DNA of 64,000 nucleotides from assembly GCA_031761405.1 (NCBI GenBank), contig JASEVX010000085.1:248001-312000 (forward strand), read 5' to 3'. A program made the position numbers and the translations under genes. Positions 31,172-43,770 of this stretch are shown here, piece after piece (positions within the stretch are counted from its first letter, which is position 1; the number at the start of each line of letters is the position of its first letter). The stretch comes from Serripes groenlandicus. Its lineage: Eukaryota > Mollusca > Bivalvia > Cardiida > Cardiidae. The notes under the pieces were generated by a model. It made no database searches, was not told the DNA's origin, and saw only the letters and a program-made list of their open reading frames with translations.

Positions 31172-32258
31172 TGCCCCCCCGGAATCTCCGATTCGGGGGG
31201 CATATAGTTTTTGGCCTGTCTGTCTGTCTGTCTGTCTGCACAAAAAAACCTTTAACCTTGACCACTTCTTTTGAACCATAACAGGTACGGCTACCATATT
31301 TCACATGTGCATTCCTTGTGACAAAATTTTTGACCTTGCGACCTTGACCTTTGACCTAGATGTTGCCATTCTCGAAAAAAACTAACCTTGGCCATTACTT
31401 TTGAACCATAACAGGTAAGGCTACCATATTTCACATGTGTATTCCTTGTGACATGACCTTTCTGTCAGTACCAACATTTTTGACATTGCGACCTTGACCT
31501 TTGACTTTGATGTAGTTTTTGGCCTGTCTGCACGAAAAAAACTTTAACCTTGACCACTACTTTTGAACCATAACAGGTACGGCTACCATATTTCACATGT
31601 GTATTCCTTGTGACATTACCTTTCTGTCAGTACCAAAATGTTTGACCTTGCGACCTTGACCTTTGACCTAGATGTTGCCATTCTCGAAAAAACTTTAACC
31701 TTGGCCATTACTTTTGAACCATAACAGGTACGGCTACCATATTTCACATGTGTATTCCTTGTGACATGACCTTTCTGTCAGTACCAACATTTTTGACCTT
31801 GCGACCTTGACCTTTGACCTAGATGTTGCCATTCTCGAAAAAAACTTTAACCTTGACCACTTCTTTTGAACCATAACAGGTACGGCTACCATATTTCACA
31901 TGTGTATTCCTTGTGACATGACCTTTCTGTCAGTACCAACAATTTTGACCTTGCGACTTTGACCTTTGACCTAGATGTTGCCATTCTCGAAAAAAACTTT
32001 AACCTTGGCCATTACTTTTGAACCATATTTCACATGTGTATTCCTTGTGACATGACCTTTCTGTCAGTACCAACCCTTGCAACCTTGACCTTTGACCTAG
32101 ATGTTGCCATTCTCAATTTTTTTTTTAACCTTCCCCACTACTTTTGAACAATAACAGGTAAGGCTACCATATTTCACATGTGTATACCTTGCGACCTTGA
32201 CCTTTGACCTAGATGTTGCCATTGGGGGGCATCAGTGTTTCACAAACACATCTTGTTT
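31172..32258 (+). mobile_element. nested element bounded by GGGGGGCAT palindrome and a 3' hairpin
   Basis: Starts atgcccccccggaatctccg / attcggggggcat (a hairpin), then gtctgtctgtctgtctg. The ~153-bp core carries 'accataacaggtacggctac', 'tgacctttctgtcagtacc' and 'gaccttgacctttgacctag'. It ends 'gggggcatcagtgtttcac' plus 'aaacacatcttgttt', where GTGTTT/AAACAC is a small hairpin. Confidence 0.75.
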
Positions 32259-32431
32259 ACTTAGAAATTCTGGTTAAAGTTTTGCGTGCAACTAAATTAA
32301 GAGTCCATATCTCCGTATTTACTTGATGCATTGCATTGAAACTTTCTAAAACCCTACCCAACTATCACACCTGTGTAGATTATCATCTAAGATAACTCTA
32401 TCCTGCATTTTATGCAAGTTATGGCCCTTTT

Positions 32432-32910
32432 TATGCCCCCGGAATCATAGATTCGTGGGCATATAGTTTTTGGCATGTCTGTCTGCACGTCTGTCTGTCT
32501 GCATGACCTTTCTGTCAGTACCAACATTTTTGACCTTGCGACCTTGACCTTTGACCTAGATGTTGCCATTCTCGAAAAAAACTTTTAACCTTGGCCATTA
32601 CTTTTGAACCATAACAGGTACGGCTACCATATTTCACATGCGTATTCCTTGTGACATGACCTTTCTGTCAGTACCAACATTTTTGACCTTGCGACCTTGA
32701 CCTTTGACCTAGATGTTGCCATTCTCGAAAAAAACTTTAACCTTGACCATTACTTTTGAACCATAACAGGTACGGCTACCATATTTCACATGTGTATTCC
32801 TTTTGACATGACCTTTCTGTCAATACCAAAATTGTTCACCTTGCGACCTTGACCTTTGACCTAGATGTTGCCATTTGGGGGCATCGGTGTTTCACAAACA
32901 CATCTTGTTT
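32432..32910 (+). mobile_element. second copy of the GGGGGCAT nested element
   Basis: Starts atgcccccggaatcatagat, has two core units and ends at the same hairpin and 'cacatcttgttt'. It too sits inside a 'ggcccttttt' site of the host repeat. Confidence 0.72.
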
Positions 32911-33496
32911 TACTTAGAAATTCTGGTTAAAGTTTTGCATGCAACTAAATTAAGAGTCCATATCTCAGTATATACTTGATGCATTGCATTGAACCTTTAT
33001 ACAACCCTACCCAACTATTACACCTATGTAGATTAACAAGTTAGATAACTCTATCCTGCATTTTAGGCAAGTTATGGCACTTTTGTTTACTAAGAAATTA
33101 TGGTTAAAGTTTTGTGGCAACTAAATTAAGAGTTCATATCTCAGTATTTACTTGATGCATTGCATTGAAACTTTCTACAACCCTACCAACTATTACACCT
33201 GTGTAGATTATCAAGTATGATAACTCTATTCTGCATTTTATGCAAGTTATGGCCCTTTTTTTACTTAGAAATTCTGGTTAAAGTTTTGCATGCAACTAAA
33301 TTAAGAGTCCATATCTCAGTATATACTTGATGCATTGCATTGAACCTTTTTACAACCCTACCCAACTATTACACCTATGTAGATTAACAAGTTAGATAAC
33401 TCTATCCTGCATTTTATGCAAGTTATGGCTTTTTTTTACTTAGAAATTCTGGTTAAAGTTTTGCGTGCAACTAAATTAAGAGTCCATATCTCAGTA

Positions 33497-33968
33497 CCTT
33501 CCCCCTTCTTTTGAACCATAACAGATAACAGGTAAGGCTACCATATTTCACATGTGTATACCTTGTGACATGACCTTTCTGTCAGTACCAACATTTTTCA
33601 CCTTGCGCCCTTGACCTTTGACTTAGATGTTGCCATTCTCGAAAAAACCCTTTAACCTTGACCACTATTTTTAAACCATAACAGGTACAGCTACCATATT
33701 TCATGTGTATATCTTGTGACATGACCTTTCTGTCAGTACCAACATTTTTCACCTTGACCTTTGACCTAGATGTTGCCATTCTCGAAAAAAACCTTTAACC
33801 TTGACCACTACTTTTGAACCATAACAGGTACGGCTACCATATTTCACATGTGTATTCCTTGTGACATGACCTTTCTGTCAGTACCAACATTTTTGACCTG
33901 GCGACCTTGACCTTTGACCTAGATGTTGCCATTGGGGGGCATCAGTGTTTCACAAACACATCTTGTTT
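33497..33968 (+). mobile_element. third, 5'-truncated copy of the GGGGGCAT element
   Basis: The start palindrome is missing. Three core units and the complete 3' end (ggggggcatcagtgtttcac ... cttgtttta) remain. Confidence 0.7.
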
Positions 33969-34259
33969 TACTTAGAAATTATGGTTAAAGGTTTGCGTGC
34001 AACTACATTAAGAGTCCATATCTTAGTAACTAATTGATGCATTCCATTGAAAGGTTATAAACCCTATCTAACCATCACACCTATGAAAATAATCATGTTA
34101 AATAACACTATCCTGCATATAATGCAAATTATCACCCACTAAGAAATTGTGGTTAATGTTTTACATGCAACTACATTAGAGTCCATTATCTCAGTAACTT
34201 AAATAAGCGGTGGAATAGTCCTCCGACAGCTCTTGTTCATTTTATCTTCATGAAAGTTT

Positions 34260-34822
34260 AAAAAAAAACATTTGTTTCCATCATTCAACATCAAAATTAC
34301 CAAGGTCAAGGTCATAGTTTGCCAAAACTTGACTGGTTAACTTTGATTATAGAAGCCACTTTTTCCATTCTCCCATCAAATCTTGGTCAAGGTCAAAACT
34401 AGGTCACGAGGTTAATTGTTAGAATAACCTTATGGACACTAGAATTTACTTGATATTCAATCATCATAAAATTTAATCATAACAATTGCCTTTATCAAAT
34501 CTGCGTCTGGCTTTAAACTAGGTTATGGGGTTTCAAGAACTAGATCACTAGGTCAAATGTTGGAATAATCTTCTGAACACTCAAGAAGTCTCTTTCTTCG
34601 TTCAATCTTTACAAAATTTTACCACTAGATTTTTCATCATCAAATCTAGGTCAAATGGTAGAATAACCTTGTGAACAAACTAGAAATCACATTTATTATT
34701 CAATCTTCATGAAAAGTTTTTAGATCACATCTTGCTAAAGTTCAAAACTGGGTAATGGGGTAGGTCAAACACTAGGTCAAATGTTCTAGAAGGGCGAGAC
34801 ACCCTCAGCCAGAGGTCTTGTT
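34260..34822 (+). mobile_element. 3' part of the GTCTCGCC-type element
   Basis: Diverged units ('tcaagaactaggtcactag', 'ttggaataatcttctgaac', 'ttcaatcttcatgaaa') lead to 'gggcgagacaccctcagcc' plus 'agaggtcttgtttt', which pairs in meaning with the start at 15735. Confidence 0.65.
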
Positions 34823-35079
34823 TTACTTGAATTTTGGTTAAATTTTGTCCTAAACTATATATACATTATACACTATATAACACTTTTTCAACTCGACCAA
34901 GAATTTTGTTTGAATTATAGCCCTTTTTCGACAATTTGAAATGTCATAACTAATTGCATAAGACTCGTATACATTTCACTTCTGCTTTTCGACTTTCGGG
35001 TACATCTTTAAAACAGACTACTGCTTTGCATACAGCTGTACTCATTGGTTTATTAAATAGCATATATACCTATTGATTT

Positions 35080-35647
35080 TTTAGCTTACAAAGTGCTCAA
35101 GGTGAGTTATTGTGATTGTCTTTTGTCCGTCGTCAACTTTTGTCTTGTTAACACTGCAAATTGAAGGAAAGTCTTGTTAACACTAGAAGTCACATTTTTG
35201 CTTCAGTAGCTTAAAATTTGGTCAGAATGTTTATCTTAATGAAATCTGGGCCAAGTTCGAATATGGGTCATTTATGGGTCAAAAACTAGGTCACTTGGCC
35301 AAATTGAAGGGATATCTTTTGCTTCAGCATCTTCAAATTTGGTCAGAATGTTTCTCTTAATGATATCTAGGTCAAGTTCGATTATCTGTCATATTGGGTT
35401 AAAAACTAGGTTACTAGGTCAAATTGTAGGAACATATTGTTAAAACTCCGGAGGCCACATTTTGAATTTGAGCAAGTTGAAACTTTGTCAGATATTTGTC
35501 TTGTTTCTAAAAATGTTCCTTGGGTGACCCTCTTCTAAGATTGTTGAAATTATTTCAATGATATGATCTGTTAAAAACATGGCTTCTCTTATTAAGTCTT
35601 AAATACTGTAGCACATTCTCAGGTGAGCGATCCAGGCCCTCTTGTAT
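35080..35647 (+). mobile_element. pearl/Helentron-like element (GTGAGC family)
   Basis: Starts ttttttagcttacaaagtg ... ctcaaggtgagttattgtg and ends 'caggtgagcgatccaggccc ... tcttgta'. The core is diverged ('ggtcaaaaactaggtcac'). Confidence 0.65.
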
Positions 35648-35812
35648 ATCAATTTTAACCACTTTCTATCAAATACCAATTTTGATAATGAATCGATTCT
35701 CCTGAACTTTGTATGAGATATCTTTCATGGATGCCTGTACACGGACCTTGATAACTGCATTTCATACAACACAAAACGCAGCACTCTAGCACTCTCCATG
35801 GAAGACCTACCC

Positions 35813-36071
35813 GGCCGGGTAGCTCAATTGGTAGCGTATCTGACTCGTGATCTGGAGGTCACGGGTTCGATACCCGGTTGCGGCGACATTCTTTCGGGCG
35901 ATGTTTTCCATTGCCTCTCACCTCTGATCTATGTGAGAAAGTAGTCGGTGGCTTCGAAAGAATGTTGTGTAAGTACTGGTGTGGGAAACCCAGGAAAACA
36001 TGGGTAGGTGCACTGACCGCCGTGATATGACCAAAACTGTTGAAAGCGGCGTTAAACTCCAAACAAACAAA
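35813..36071 (+). mobile_element. tRNA-derived SINE (different head from 17311)
   Basis: A-box tagctcaattgg and B-box ggttcgataccc are well formed (RNA polymerase III promoter), but the acceptor-stem halves do not pair well, so this is not a working tRNA gene. The body runs to a tail 'gcggcgttaaactccaaaca' and ends with caaa repeats. Tail fragments occur at 1, 4190, 9663, 11501 and 13557. Confidence 0.82.
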
Positions 36072-36700
36072 TCCATGGAAGACCTGCTTTTACACGTTAG
36101 TTTTGTATGATCTTCAACAAATTTGGCCTAGTAAATAAATGATCGTGTACATGCAGGAATTGGAGAAAATGTTTGTGATGTCTTTCTTTATCTGGAATTC
36201 AAACATTGCCAGTTGTAATTTTCAAATGGTTGTGCTGATGCTTAATTCATTTATGTATTTAGCCATTCACAACAGTTTTTCAGACATGTCAAAGCGACAA
36301 GTTCACATGACCATTATCTGTTTCCTGACATCGGTATTGCCTACCTTCCCACATAGACAAAATGACAAAATTCATTGCAAAGATTTGAACATACAACATT
36401 CTGTATGCACAGACTACAGAGGTAAGCCTTAAATGTTACAGAGAACTATTGCCGTTTGTCTCTGCAAATAGACTTACACCTTTCTCTATCCAATGAGATG
36501 TATAAACAAACATGACCACATATTTAAAAAAGACATTTATTCAGTAACCATATTAACAGAGAAATATATATATAATGTAGATAACTCTAGAAATCTCAAA
36601 TAACCCATTTACTATACTAAAATTCTTAATTCTAACGAATTCCATATGTACACACTTATTTGCAGGTAAGATAATTTATTAAATGAGTAATTTATATAAA
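36072..36700. other. unique-looking AT-rich sequence, no gene recognised
   Basis: There is an open stretch at 36139-36432 (97 codons) without similarity to any family I know and without splice context. Treated as non-coding. Confidence 0.5.
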
Positions 36701-37292
36701 CAAGAGAGCCATGGTGACCCTGGATTGCTCACCTGAGTTGTGCAATTAAATTTGTCATACCAGCCAGTCAACCACAAGATGCAAAATAACTCAACCTACT
36801 CTTATGTTGTCTGTCTGTTGTCAAATAAGTATTGAGGAACCTGATGGGGGGTAGGGGTCAGCAAGGAAATGATTATGGATCAGTTACTCAGTATATCATA
36901 ATCAGACGTTTATTTTCTTATGAGATAATTTTCTAAATCTTGCACTTTGGGCATAAAGGGTTAAACAGCTCCTTATGACTTTTAGTTTGTCTTTTGACCA
37001 ATAAACATGGCTTGGATGAATAAGGTAGATGGGTAAACAAAGGACCATTTCTACAACATTATTTGAAAATATGTTGTATACTTTCAGGAGACAATTTTTA
37101 AGTTTTCACTTTAGCCATATAAGGTAAAACAGTCTAGCTCAGGTAGAGAGGACATTGAGAGGATGCTTGCTGAGAAGTTTCATCCCAATTGATCTTCTGG
37201 TTACAGAGGAGATGAAAGAACGTCAACAGAAACTCACTGGATAAAGGGTGGTCACATTTACTCACCTTAAGCACTTCATGCTCAGGTGAGCT
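36701..37292 (-). mobile_element. pearl/Helentron-like element, reverse orientation
   Basis: In the plus direction it reads aacaagagagccatggtgac ... ctcaggtgagctaaaa, the complement of the GTGAGC-family ends. The core contains 'gatggggggtaggggtcagc'. Confidence 0.6.
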
Positions 37293-37299
37293 AAAATAA

Positions 37300-39150
37300 T
37301 TTATCCCAGACAACTTAAAACATCTAGTTCAGAAATATGGATCTTAAAATGAAAATTTAATTATTCAAAAAGTGTACAAAACATGATAAAAGGAGAAATT
37401 GCTCATTAGGATCAATTACTCCTTTTACTACAATAATTTCTTAAGTTGTTGACAGCAGATGTGCTAAAATGCATATGCAAATGGAATTTTCTTACTGGAA
37501 AGCAGTTTGCTAATACCTTGGCAGTCAGTAGTAGGAAACGGCATCCGTGCTAAGCTGACAATGCAGATATTGACCTGAAGCTATATTCTGGGGTTCTCGA
37601 CATTGAAAATCCTAAAATCCATTAACAGAGGAAAATTGTGCAAAGAGAAATTGTTTGTGCAATGTTTTAAGCCATCTACTGCAAGGATTAAGTTGTTCAC
37701 CGTATCTTTTGAAAGCTTTTGTTTCTATAGATCTACATAATTATGGATATGGATCCATCCATGCAAACTAAATTAAATAAAATCACACTTTTTATTGCAT
37801 TCCTTACACAGATAGGACTTAACCCTGTCCCAAATACAACACATTTTAAGCAGACAACTTTGATAATATCTAGTTTACAAAATTTGTCTATTGCATGGTC
37901 TTTTAAAACAATGTGCAATGTTGTTCACAATTTCACATTATTTTCAATGCCATCAATTTAAGAATTACCCTTCCAATATTACAGATGGTAAAATGTGTTT
38001 AAAGCAATGGCGCTCAAAATGTTACTTCACAGTAAGTCTTTGCTGTGTTTGTAAGTTAACTCAATTACCCTCACATACATCAAATTGACAACAGAAGACA
38101 ATGAAAACATCTTGGCAAATATCTATAAATGAAAGCACAATTGACCTGTACTTGACATGAACAAGCCTCAATATGTCATTGTAAATAATGTTACATTGTA
38201 GTTAAGTACGTTAGAGAATTGACAAACTGAAGATATGGATCTATACTGGTCTATGGTTGGTTTTCCTGTAGTGCTAAATTATTGATAATATTGTAACATC
38301 CTCAAGATGAACATTTTCTATTTTTGCCACAATGTTTTTCAAAAATCGACTGGTGGAGGGTGTCAAAGTGCAAAAAATAACGCTTGAAACTTAAAGAGTT
38401 AAGTAATATTAAATCTACATCATCTTGTGTAAAATCTTTAAAATCGAATATTTTGACACAATCAAGTCATTTTCAGAAAAGATAAATAGCTGTTACTAAT
38501 ATTTTTTTTTTCTAAAATAAAACCAGTGCAAACCTGTCTTAGAGTATTTGTACTATTTCTTACAAAAATACATTTTTGCTATTATTAGCCCATTATTAGA
38601 GACTGCAGACCATTCTTGTACATTTTGCGGGAACAAAAAAGGTGGAATTGAACAGAGATGCCTGTTAAGGCTAGCTAGGTCAATTTCTGGAATATTATTT
38701 TGTTGCTGAAAGTAAAGTTAACTCAGGTATGAGAAAATCTAACCAAGAAGAGCTCACATTAGTTTGTAGATCATAGCCCCAAAGGAGCATTTCTTCTTAA
38801 TGGTTACAAATGGTCTAACCAAAAGTCGTAGGCTTTCAAATCTTATTTCAGATGTTCCATTATTTAGTTGCAAAGCTTACTTCAGCATAATACTGCCACA
38901 TTGTTTTGCAAAAGTAATCTGCCTCTGCTACATGAAAATGAGCAACTTAACTTAACTTTTCATATTTTTGCCAAGATGTTATCTGCTTCAATTGTGTTGT
39001 ATGTGGGAAAGGGTTGAAAAGAACAAAGATGTTTGCAGGTACACATGTGTCGCCTGGTAACATGTTAGTAAGCAAAAGAAGGAGAGACAGACTACAGAAA
39101 AGTGATATCTATATGACGCCTTGTCAAGGCAGACACCACAATGAAAATAT
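37300..39150. other. intergenic sequence with MITE fragments, no gene
   Basis: Eroded MITE arms at about 37310-37480, 37820-37990, 38060-38150, 38300-38400 and 38900-39015 (gtatgtgggaaagggttg). No splice-bounded reading frame resembles a protein. Confidence 0.6.
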
Positions 39151-39151
39151 A

Positions 39152-40106
39152 AAAAGAGGGCCCTAATCGCTCCCCCGAGTGAAATTTGTATACCATTCAT
39201 TCCGTTCGAGAATGAATGAGTTTTGTTTCACTGCACTGCAACACAAAGAGGTTAATTAGGACTGGATTGAGCAATGGATGCCTTTCGGTTCAGACAAGCA
39301 GACTTTCCCTATATATCTCTATGTAAAACAGGTTAACCCAGGGTGCGGGGCCAATTTTGAAAAAAATATGGCAGAAGAGCACTAGACAATTGCAAAACAA
39401 ATATCTAAGCTCTAGGCATTACAGAATCAGACAAGAAGATTTTCAAAGTTTTTCCTATATATCTTTATGTTAAACAGATGACCCTGGGGGCATAATTTGA
39501 ACAATCTTGGTAGAGAAGCACTGGACTGTATGACAATGCTATCCACTAAATATCTTGGCTATAGGCCTTTCTGTTTCAGACAAGAAGATTTTCAATGTTT
39601 GTCACCATATATCTCTATGTCAAATGGGTGACCACAGGGGCACATTTTGAACAATCTTGTTAGAGGTCCCCTAGACAATGCTGCATACCGAATATCTAAG
39701 CTCTAAGCCTTTTTTGATTCAGACAAGAAGATTTTCAATTTATTTCCTACAGGCATATCTGCGGGGGTTGCCATTTTTGATCCCAGAAACATACTTTGAA
39801 CAATCTTGGTAGAGGTATAACTAGACAGTGCTACACACCAAATATCTAAGCTCTAGTCCTTACAGCTTTTGTCAAGAAGATTTTTTAAGTTATTCCTGCC
39901 TTTTGCCTTTCTGCATGGGATATTTTTTGCGAATAATAAACAAAGGGCAACACCCAAAGAGCAACCCTGTGAAGCTTCATCAAAATTGGCCAAGTGGTTA
40001 AGGAGAAGAAGTTGTTTGAAGCAATTGTTTATAGTCTACGGACGACAGACGGTAAGTGATCACAAGAGCTCACCAGTGAGCACTTCATGCCCAGGTGAGC
40101 TACAAA
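39152..40106 (-). mobile_element. pearl/Helentron-like element with four ~145-bp units, reverse orientation
   Basis: Bounded by agagggccctaatcgctccc and 'tgagcacttcatgcccaggt' plus 'gagct'. The core units contain 'cagacaagaagattttcaa', 'tatatctctatgt', 'attttgaacaatcttgg' and 'aatatctaagctctagg'. Confidence 0.72.
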
Positions 40107-42650
40107 TCTTTGGAGATTAAGATCAATGCATTCATTAAAAAAGATATTAAATTTCATAAAATGTAAACATAAATACTATTAACTCTTTCCAACATAAAAC
40201 AAATCTGTAGCAGACAACATTTAATCTCATCAATGATATCGAAATTCTATATAAATGTAAGTATAATCATTGATTGAATAATATTGGAAACATTGTGGCA
40301 AAAGGGGAAGTTGCTCATTTCTTTAACCACACGGTTTTCAAAAGTGGTCTGCTGCAGATGCATCAAAATGCATCTAGAAGTGGGAAAGAATTAAAGTTCA
40401 CAGTTGTCCTTCCTCAGTGCCACAAACGAAACATTTGTTCTCAATCTTCAGCTTTTCCAATGAGACTCTCAGTTTGTTCTTTGTCAATATCACGCAATCT
40501 GTAACAGAAAAGATAGAGAGTAAATTAACCACCATCTTAGTCAACCCTAAGGAAAAATTGCTTGTTTTGAGCAATTTTGTCACTATGTTTTCAAAAAACC
40601 GTGTGCTGCAGACGCTTCAGAAAGCGTCTGTCTCTGAAGCGTCTGTATCAGGAAAAGGATTAAATTGTCTTCTGCAGATGTGTCAAAAAGAGTCTGCACT
40701 TTGGTAAGAGTTATACCCCTTTCCCACGTACAAAAAGACAATTTTGAAAACAACTAGGCAAAATTTAGAGTAGGAAACATTGGGGCAAAAGGAGAAATTG
40801 CTCTTCATGAGCAAATTCTTCTTTTGTCACAATGTTTTTAAAAGTTGTCTGCTGCTGTGTCTGCAGGCGGGAAGATTAAAAACTTATGCCACAGTCATGA
40901 CTAGTAATGATTCAGATGACAGGTTGACAACATAACTAACCCTTTCCCTCATATAGACGCTTTCTGACGCCTCTGCAGCAGACGGCTTTTGAAAACATAG
41001 TGACAAAAGAAAAAATTGCACAAAACGTGCAATTTCTCCTTTTGCCACAATGTTTTCCACTTGTTGTCATAGGTTATCCGTTCAATTATGGAGATTTTCT
41101 ATTTTTTGACAAAATACTTTCAAAGTCGTCTGCTGCAGAATTGCCGTATGAGGGAAAGGGTTAAACTGGTACACAGTCCTCAGCAAATTAAACTTATGTG
41201 AAGACATAATCATCCATAAAATTGGAAAAGTTAAGTTGAAAACATTCCAGGAAAATGAGAAACTGTTTGTTTTGTGAAATTTATCTTCTTTTTTTACAAA
41301 CATCACCTTTATAAGTGCAAGAGCTACTCATTTGCATGGATCATCTCATTTTGCATTCTCAATTAACTAAATTAATTATGTTGCCTTATTTATCTATCTA
41401 TTTTCTCGATGTATTATTGATGTTTTATCTTTACATCGTCTGCTTCAAAAAACACAAGACACAACTAGTGATATCTTAAGCATAATATTGATAGATTTGA
41501 TAAAATTGAATCCAAAGATTGTTTAAAAAAAAGAGATGCTTGTTTAGCGCAATTTCCCCCTCTCCTTCAATGTTTTTGTAAATTTCATGTGTGTTAGGAG
41601 GGGAAGAGAATAAGTTTACTGCTGCAAGGGATGGAAAAGGAAAAAAAATAAGACTAAGCTTATCTACTACTTACTGTTAAGTTGTTAACCTAATATGCAA
41701 TTATAGACTTGCCAAAAAGTGGTAGTCTGAGGAAAAGTTCATCAGGAAATGTGAAGTTATATGATATAGAGTAGAAAACGATTTTGTAAAATTATTGCCA
41801 ATCTTTCCTTAACCCACAATTATATCTGTATTTGGAAATGGGTTAAAGCAGGGCAAAAAGAACTCTTATCAAACACAATTACAAGACTGTCAGTGAGGGA
41901 CTTATTGGGATGTCATTATAGGATGAGAGTATAGGATATAAGATATATATCAATTTGTATGTAAAGTCAATGAAGTTAATTGCAGATATACAAACCTTTC
42001 CCTCATTCAGGCACATATGGTGAATTTGCAGCAGACAATTTTTGAAAAACAATGTGGCAAAAGGAGAAATTGCTCATACTGAATAATGATTTAAATTAGA
42101 GATTTTGCATTTTTTTACCTTGATGTTATCAAAGTTGTCTGCTGCAGATTTGTTGTATGTGGGAAAGAGTTTAAGTAAGTGATGTTTTACTTACATTTAA
42201 ATACATACATATACACAAATGAACCCTACTTTTCTAGTAAAGACTTAATTTTGTAAATGCTTTATAAATATTCTCATGGATTACACTAATCATTTCAATG
42301 AAGATAAAACACTGAAAAGCTTCACGCTTTAGCATTTTGCAGTTTTTTTTTTGCATGTAACATTTACAAAGTTATAATTTCAAAGCAAATTTGAATTAAT
42401 ACAGGATTCTTTAACCCTTTCCCACATACAACAAATCTGCAGCTGACGAATTTGGTAACATGTGGACCAAAATATAGAAAATCCCTATAAAAGTGGGTAT
42501 CTATACTGAAAAAAGTTGAAAACATTTTGGCAAAAGGAGAAATTTCTGCTTTTGTCACAATGTTTTCAAAAGTCATCTGCTGCAGAGGTGGAAAATGGTG
42601 AACAGTAGCCTAGGTAAACTTCAAGACAACTGTGAAAGTAAGGTATGTAA
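40107..42650. other. MITE-rich intergenic stretch, no gene
   Basis: MITE copies or fragments at 40185-40395, 40560-40665, 40715-40875, 40936-41164, 41995-42172 and 42411-42600, in both orientations. No coding sequence was recognised. Confidence 0.7.
40936..41164 (-). mobile_element. piggyBac-like MITE, complete
   Basis: CTAA/TTAA flanks, perfect CCCTTTCCCTCATA ends, hairpin attgcacaaaacgtgcaat. Reverse orientation. Very similar to the copies at 28822 and 50767. Confidence 0.9.
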
Positions 42651-42654
42651 AAGG

Positions 42655-43310
42655 TTTTATTTCACCTCCCACTAGAAACTGGCCTTTTCATTGGACAAGA
42701 GAAGTCACGTGGTGACCCACTATTTTTCTATAGTGGGTCAGTAAATTTCTATAGTGGGTCAGTAGTCGACAAAATGGCCGCCATTCATCCATTCTTCCTT
42801 TAAAATCACCTTTTTCTATCCCAAAATGACGTAAATCACTAACAATATTACAACTGTAAATTGTGTTTTTAAGGAATGGAGAGCCTTTTTTTCGTTTTTA
42901 TGGGGGTATGAACAAAAAAACCTGATCACTCTCTATGAAATCGCGAAGCAAAAGTGATGAACACAAAAAAAAAAAAAATATATGAAAATGAACACAATAT
43001 TTTTTCCGTAGAGGGTTAGTAACAGACTAAATAACTGATTTATTTCATCAACCACCTTTCATGACCAAGTTTCATTTCATTATTAAAGTGGGTTTAATAC
43101 TAGGAATTTTAAAAATATTGGGACCGAATACTAGGAAAATGACGTCACGTCAGCGGTTTTTGACGTCATAACGCTAGTCATTTGGCGCCAAAACCCGTAA
43201 ATTTCTTCTAGACATATTGTAAACGTTAATGTTACAATTAACATCGCCTCGCCCCCTATTAATCCTACAGACCCCCTATATTTCCGTAGTGGGTCAGTAA
43301 CAAACCCAAT
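42655..43310. repeat. promoter-like repeat, copy 1, with CRE, E2F-like and YY1-like sites
   Basis: It holds two TGACGTCA sites (43140-43147, 43161-43168), the palindrome TTTGGCGCCAAA (43181-43192), a CAAAATGGCCGCCATT block (42770-42785) and several 'tatagtgggtcagta' repeats. No long ORF. It is followed directly by a second copy. Confidence 0.75.
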
Positions 43311-43321
43311 AACTAATATTA

Positions 43322-43770
43322 TTTCACCTCCCACTAGAAACTAGCGATTTCATTGGACAAGAGCAGTCACGTGGTGACCCCCTAAATTTCTATAGTGGGT
43401 CAGTAAAATTCTATAGTGGGTCAGTAGTCGACAAAATGGCCGCCATTCATCGATTCTTCCTTTAAAATCACCTTTTTCTATCCCAATATCACGGAAATCA
43501 CTAACAATATTACAACTGTAAATTGTGTTTATGAAAATGAACACAATATAACTGATTTATTTCATCAACCACCTTTCATGACCAAGTTTCATTTCATTAT
43601 TAAAGTGGGTTTAATACTAGGAATTTTAAAAATATTGGGACCGAATAATAGGAAAATGACGTCACGTCAGCGGTTTTTGACGTCATAACGCTAGTCATTT
43701 GGCGCCAAAACCCGAAAATTTCATCTAGACATATTGTAAACGTTAATGTAAATGAAACAATATCAATTTT
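43322..43770. repeat. promoter-like repeat, copy 2
   Basis: It repeats copy 1 in the same direction with an internal deletion of about 140 bases. TGACGTCA lies at 43657-43664 and 43678-43685, and TTTGGCGCCAAA at 43698-43709. Confidence 0.75.

Larger units (their letters stand above)
30957..34240 (+). mobile_element. pearl/Helentron-like element with ~174-bp tandem core, hosting nested insertions
   Basis: Starts tttttagctcgactattcga ... gagagctatactactcacc and ends 'gcggtggaatagtcctccg ... ctcttgtt'. Units share 'acttagaaattctggttaaa' and 'gatgcattgcattgaaac', at 32267, 32913, 33089, 33263, 33437 and 33969. Other elements are inserted after 'ggccctttttt'. No coding sequence. Confidence 0.7.

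Noticed and set aside
35813..35890. A functional tRNA gene
   Set aside because: A and B boxes are present, but the acceptor-stem halves do not pair and a SINE body and tail follow.
36139..36432. A 97-codon plus-strand open frame as a gene
   Set aside because: No recognised motif, no splice context, composition like surrounding AT-rich DNA.
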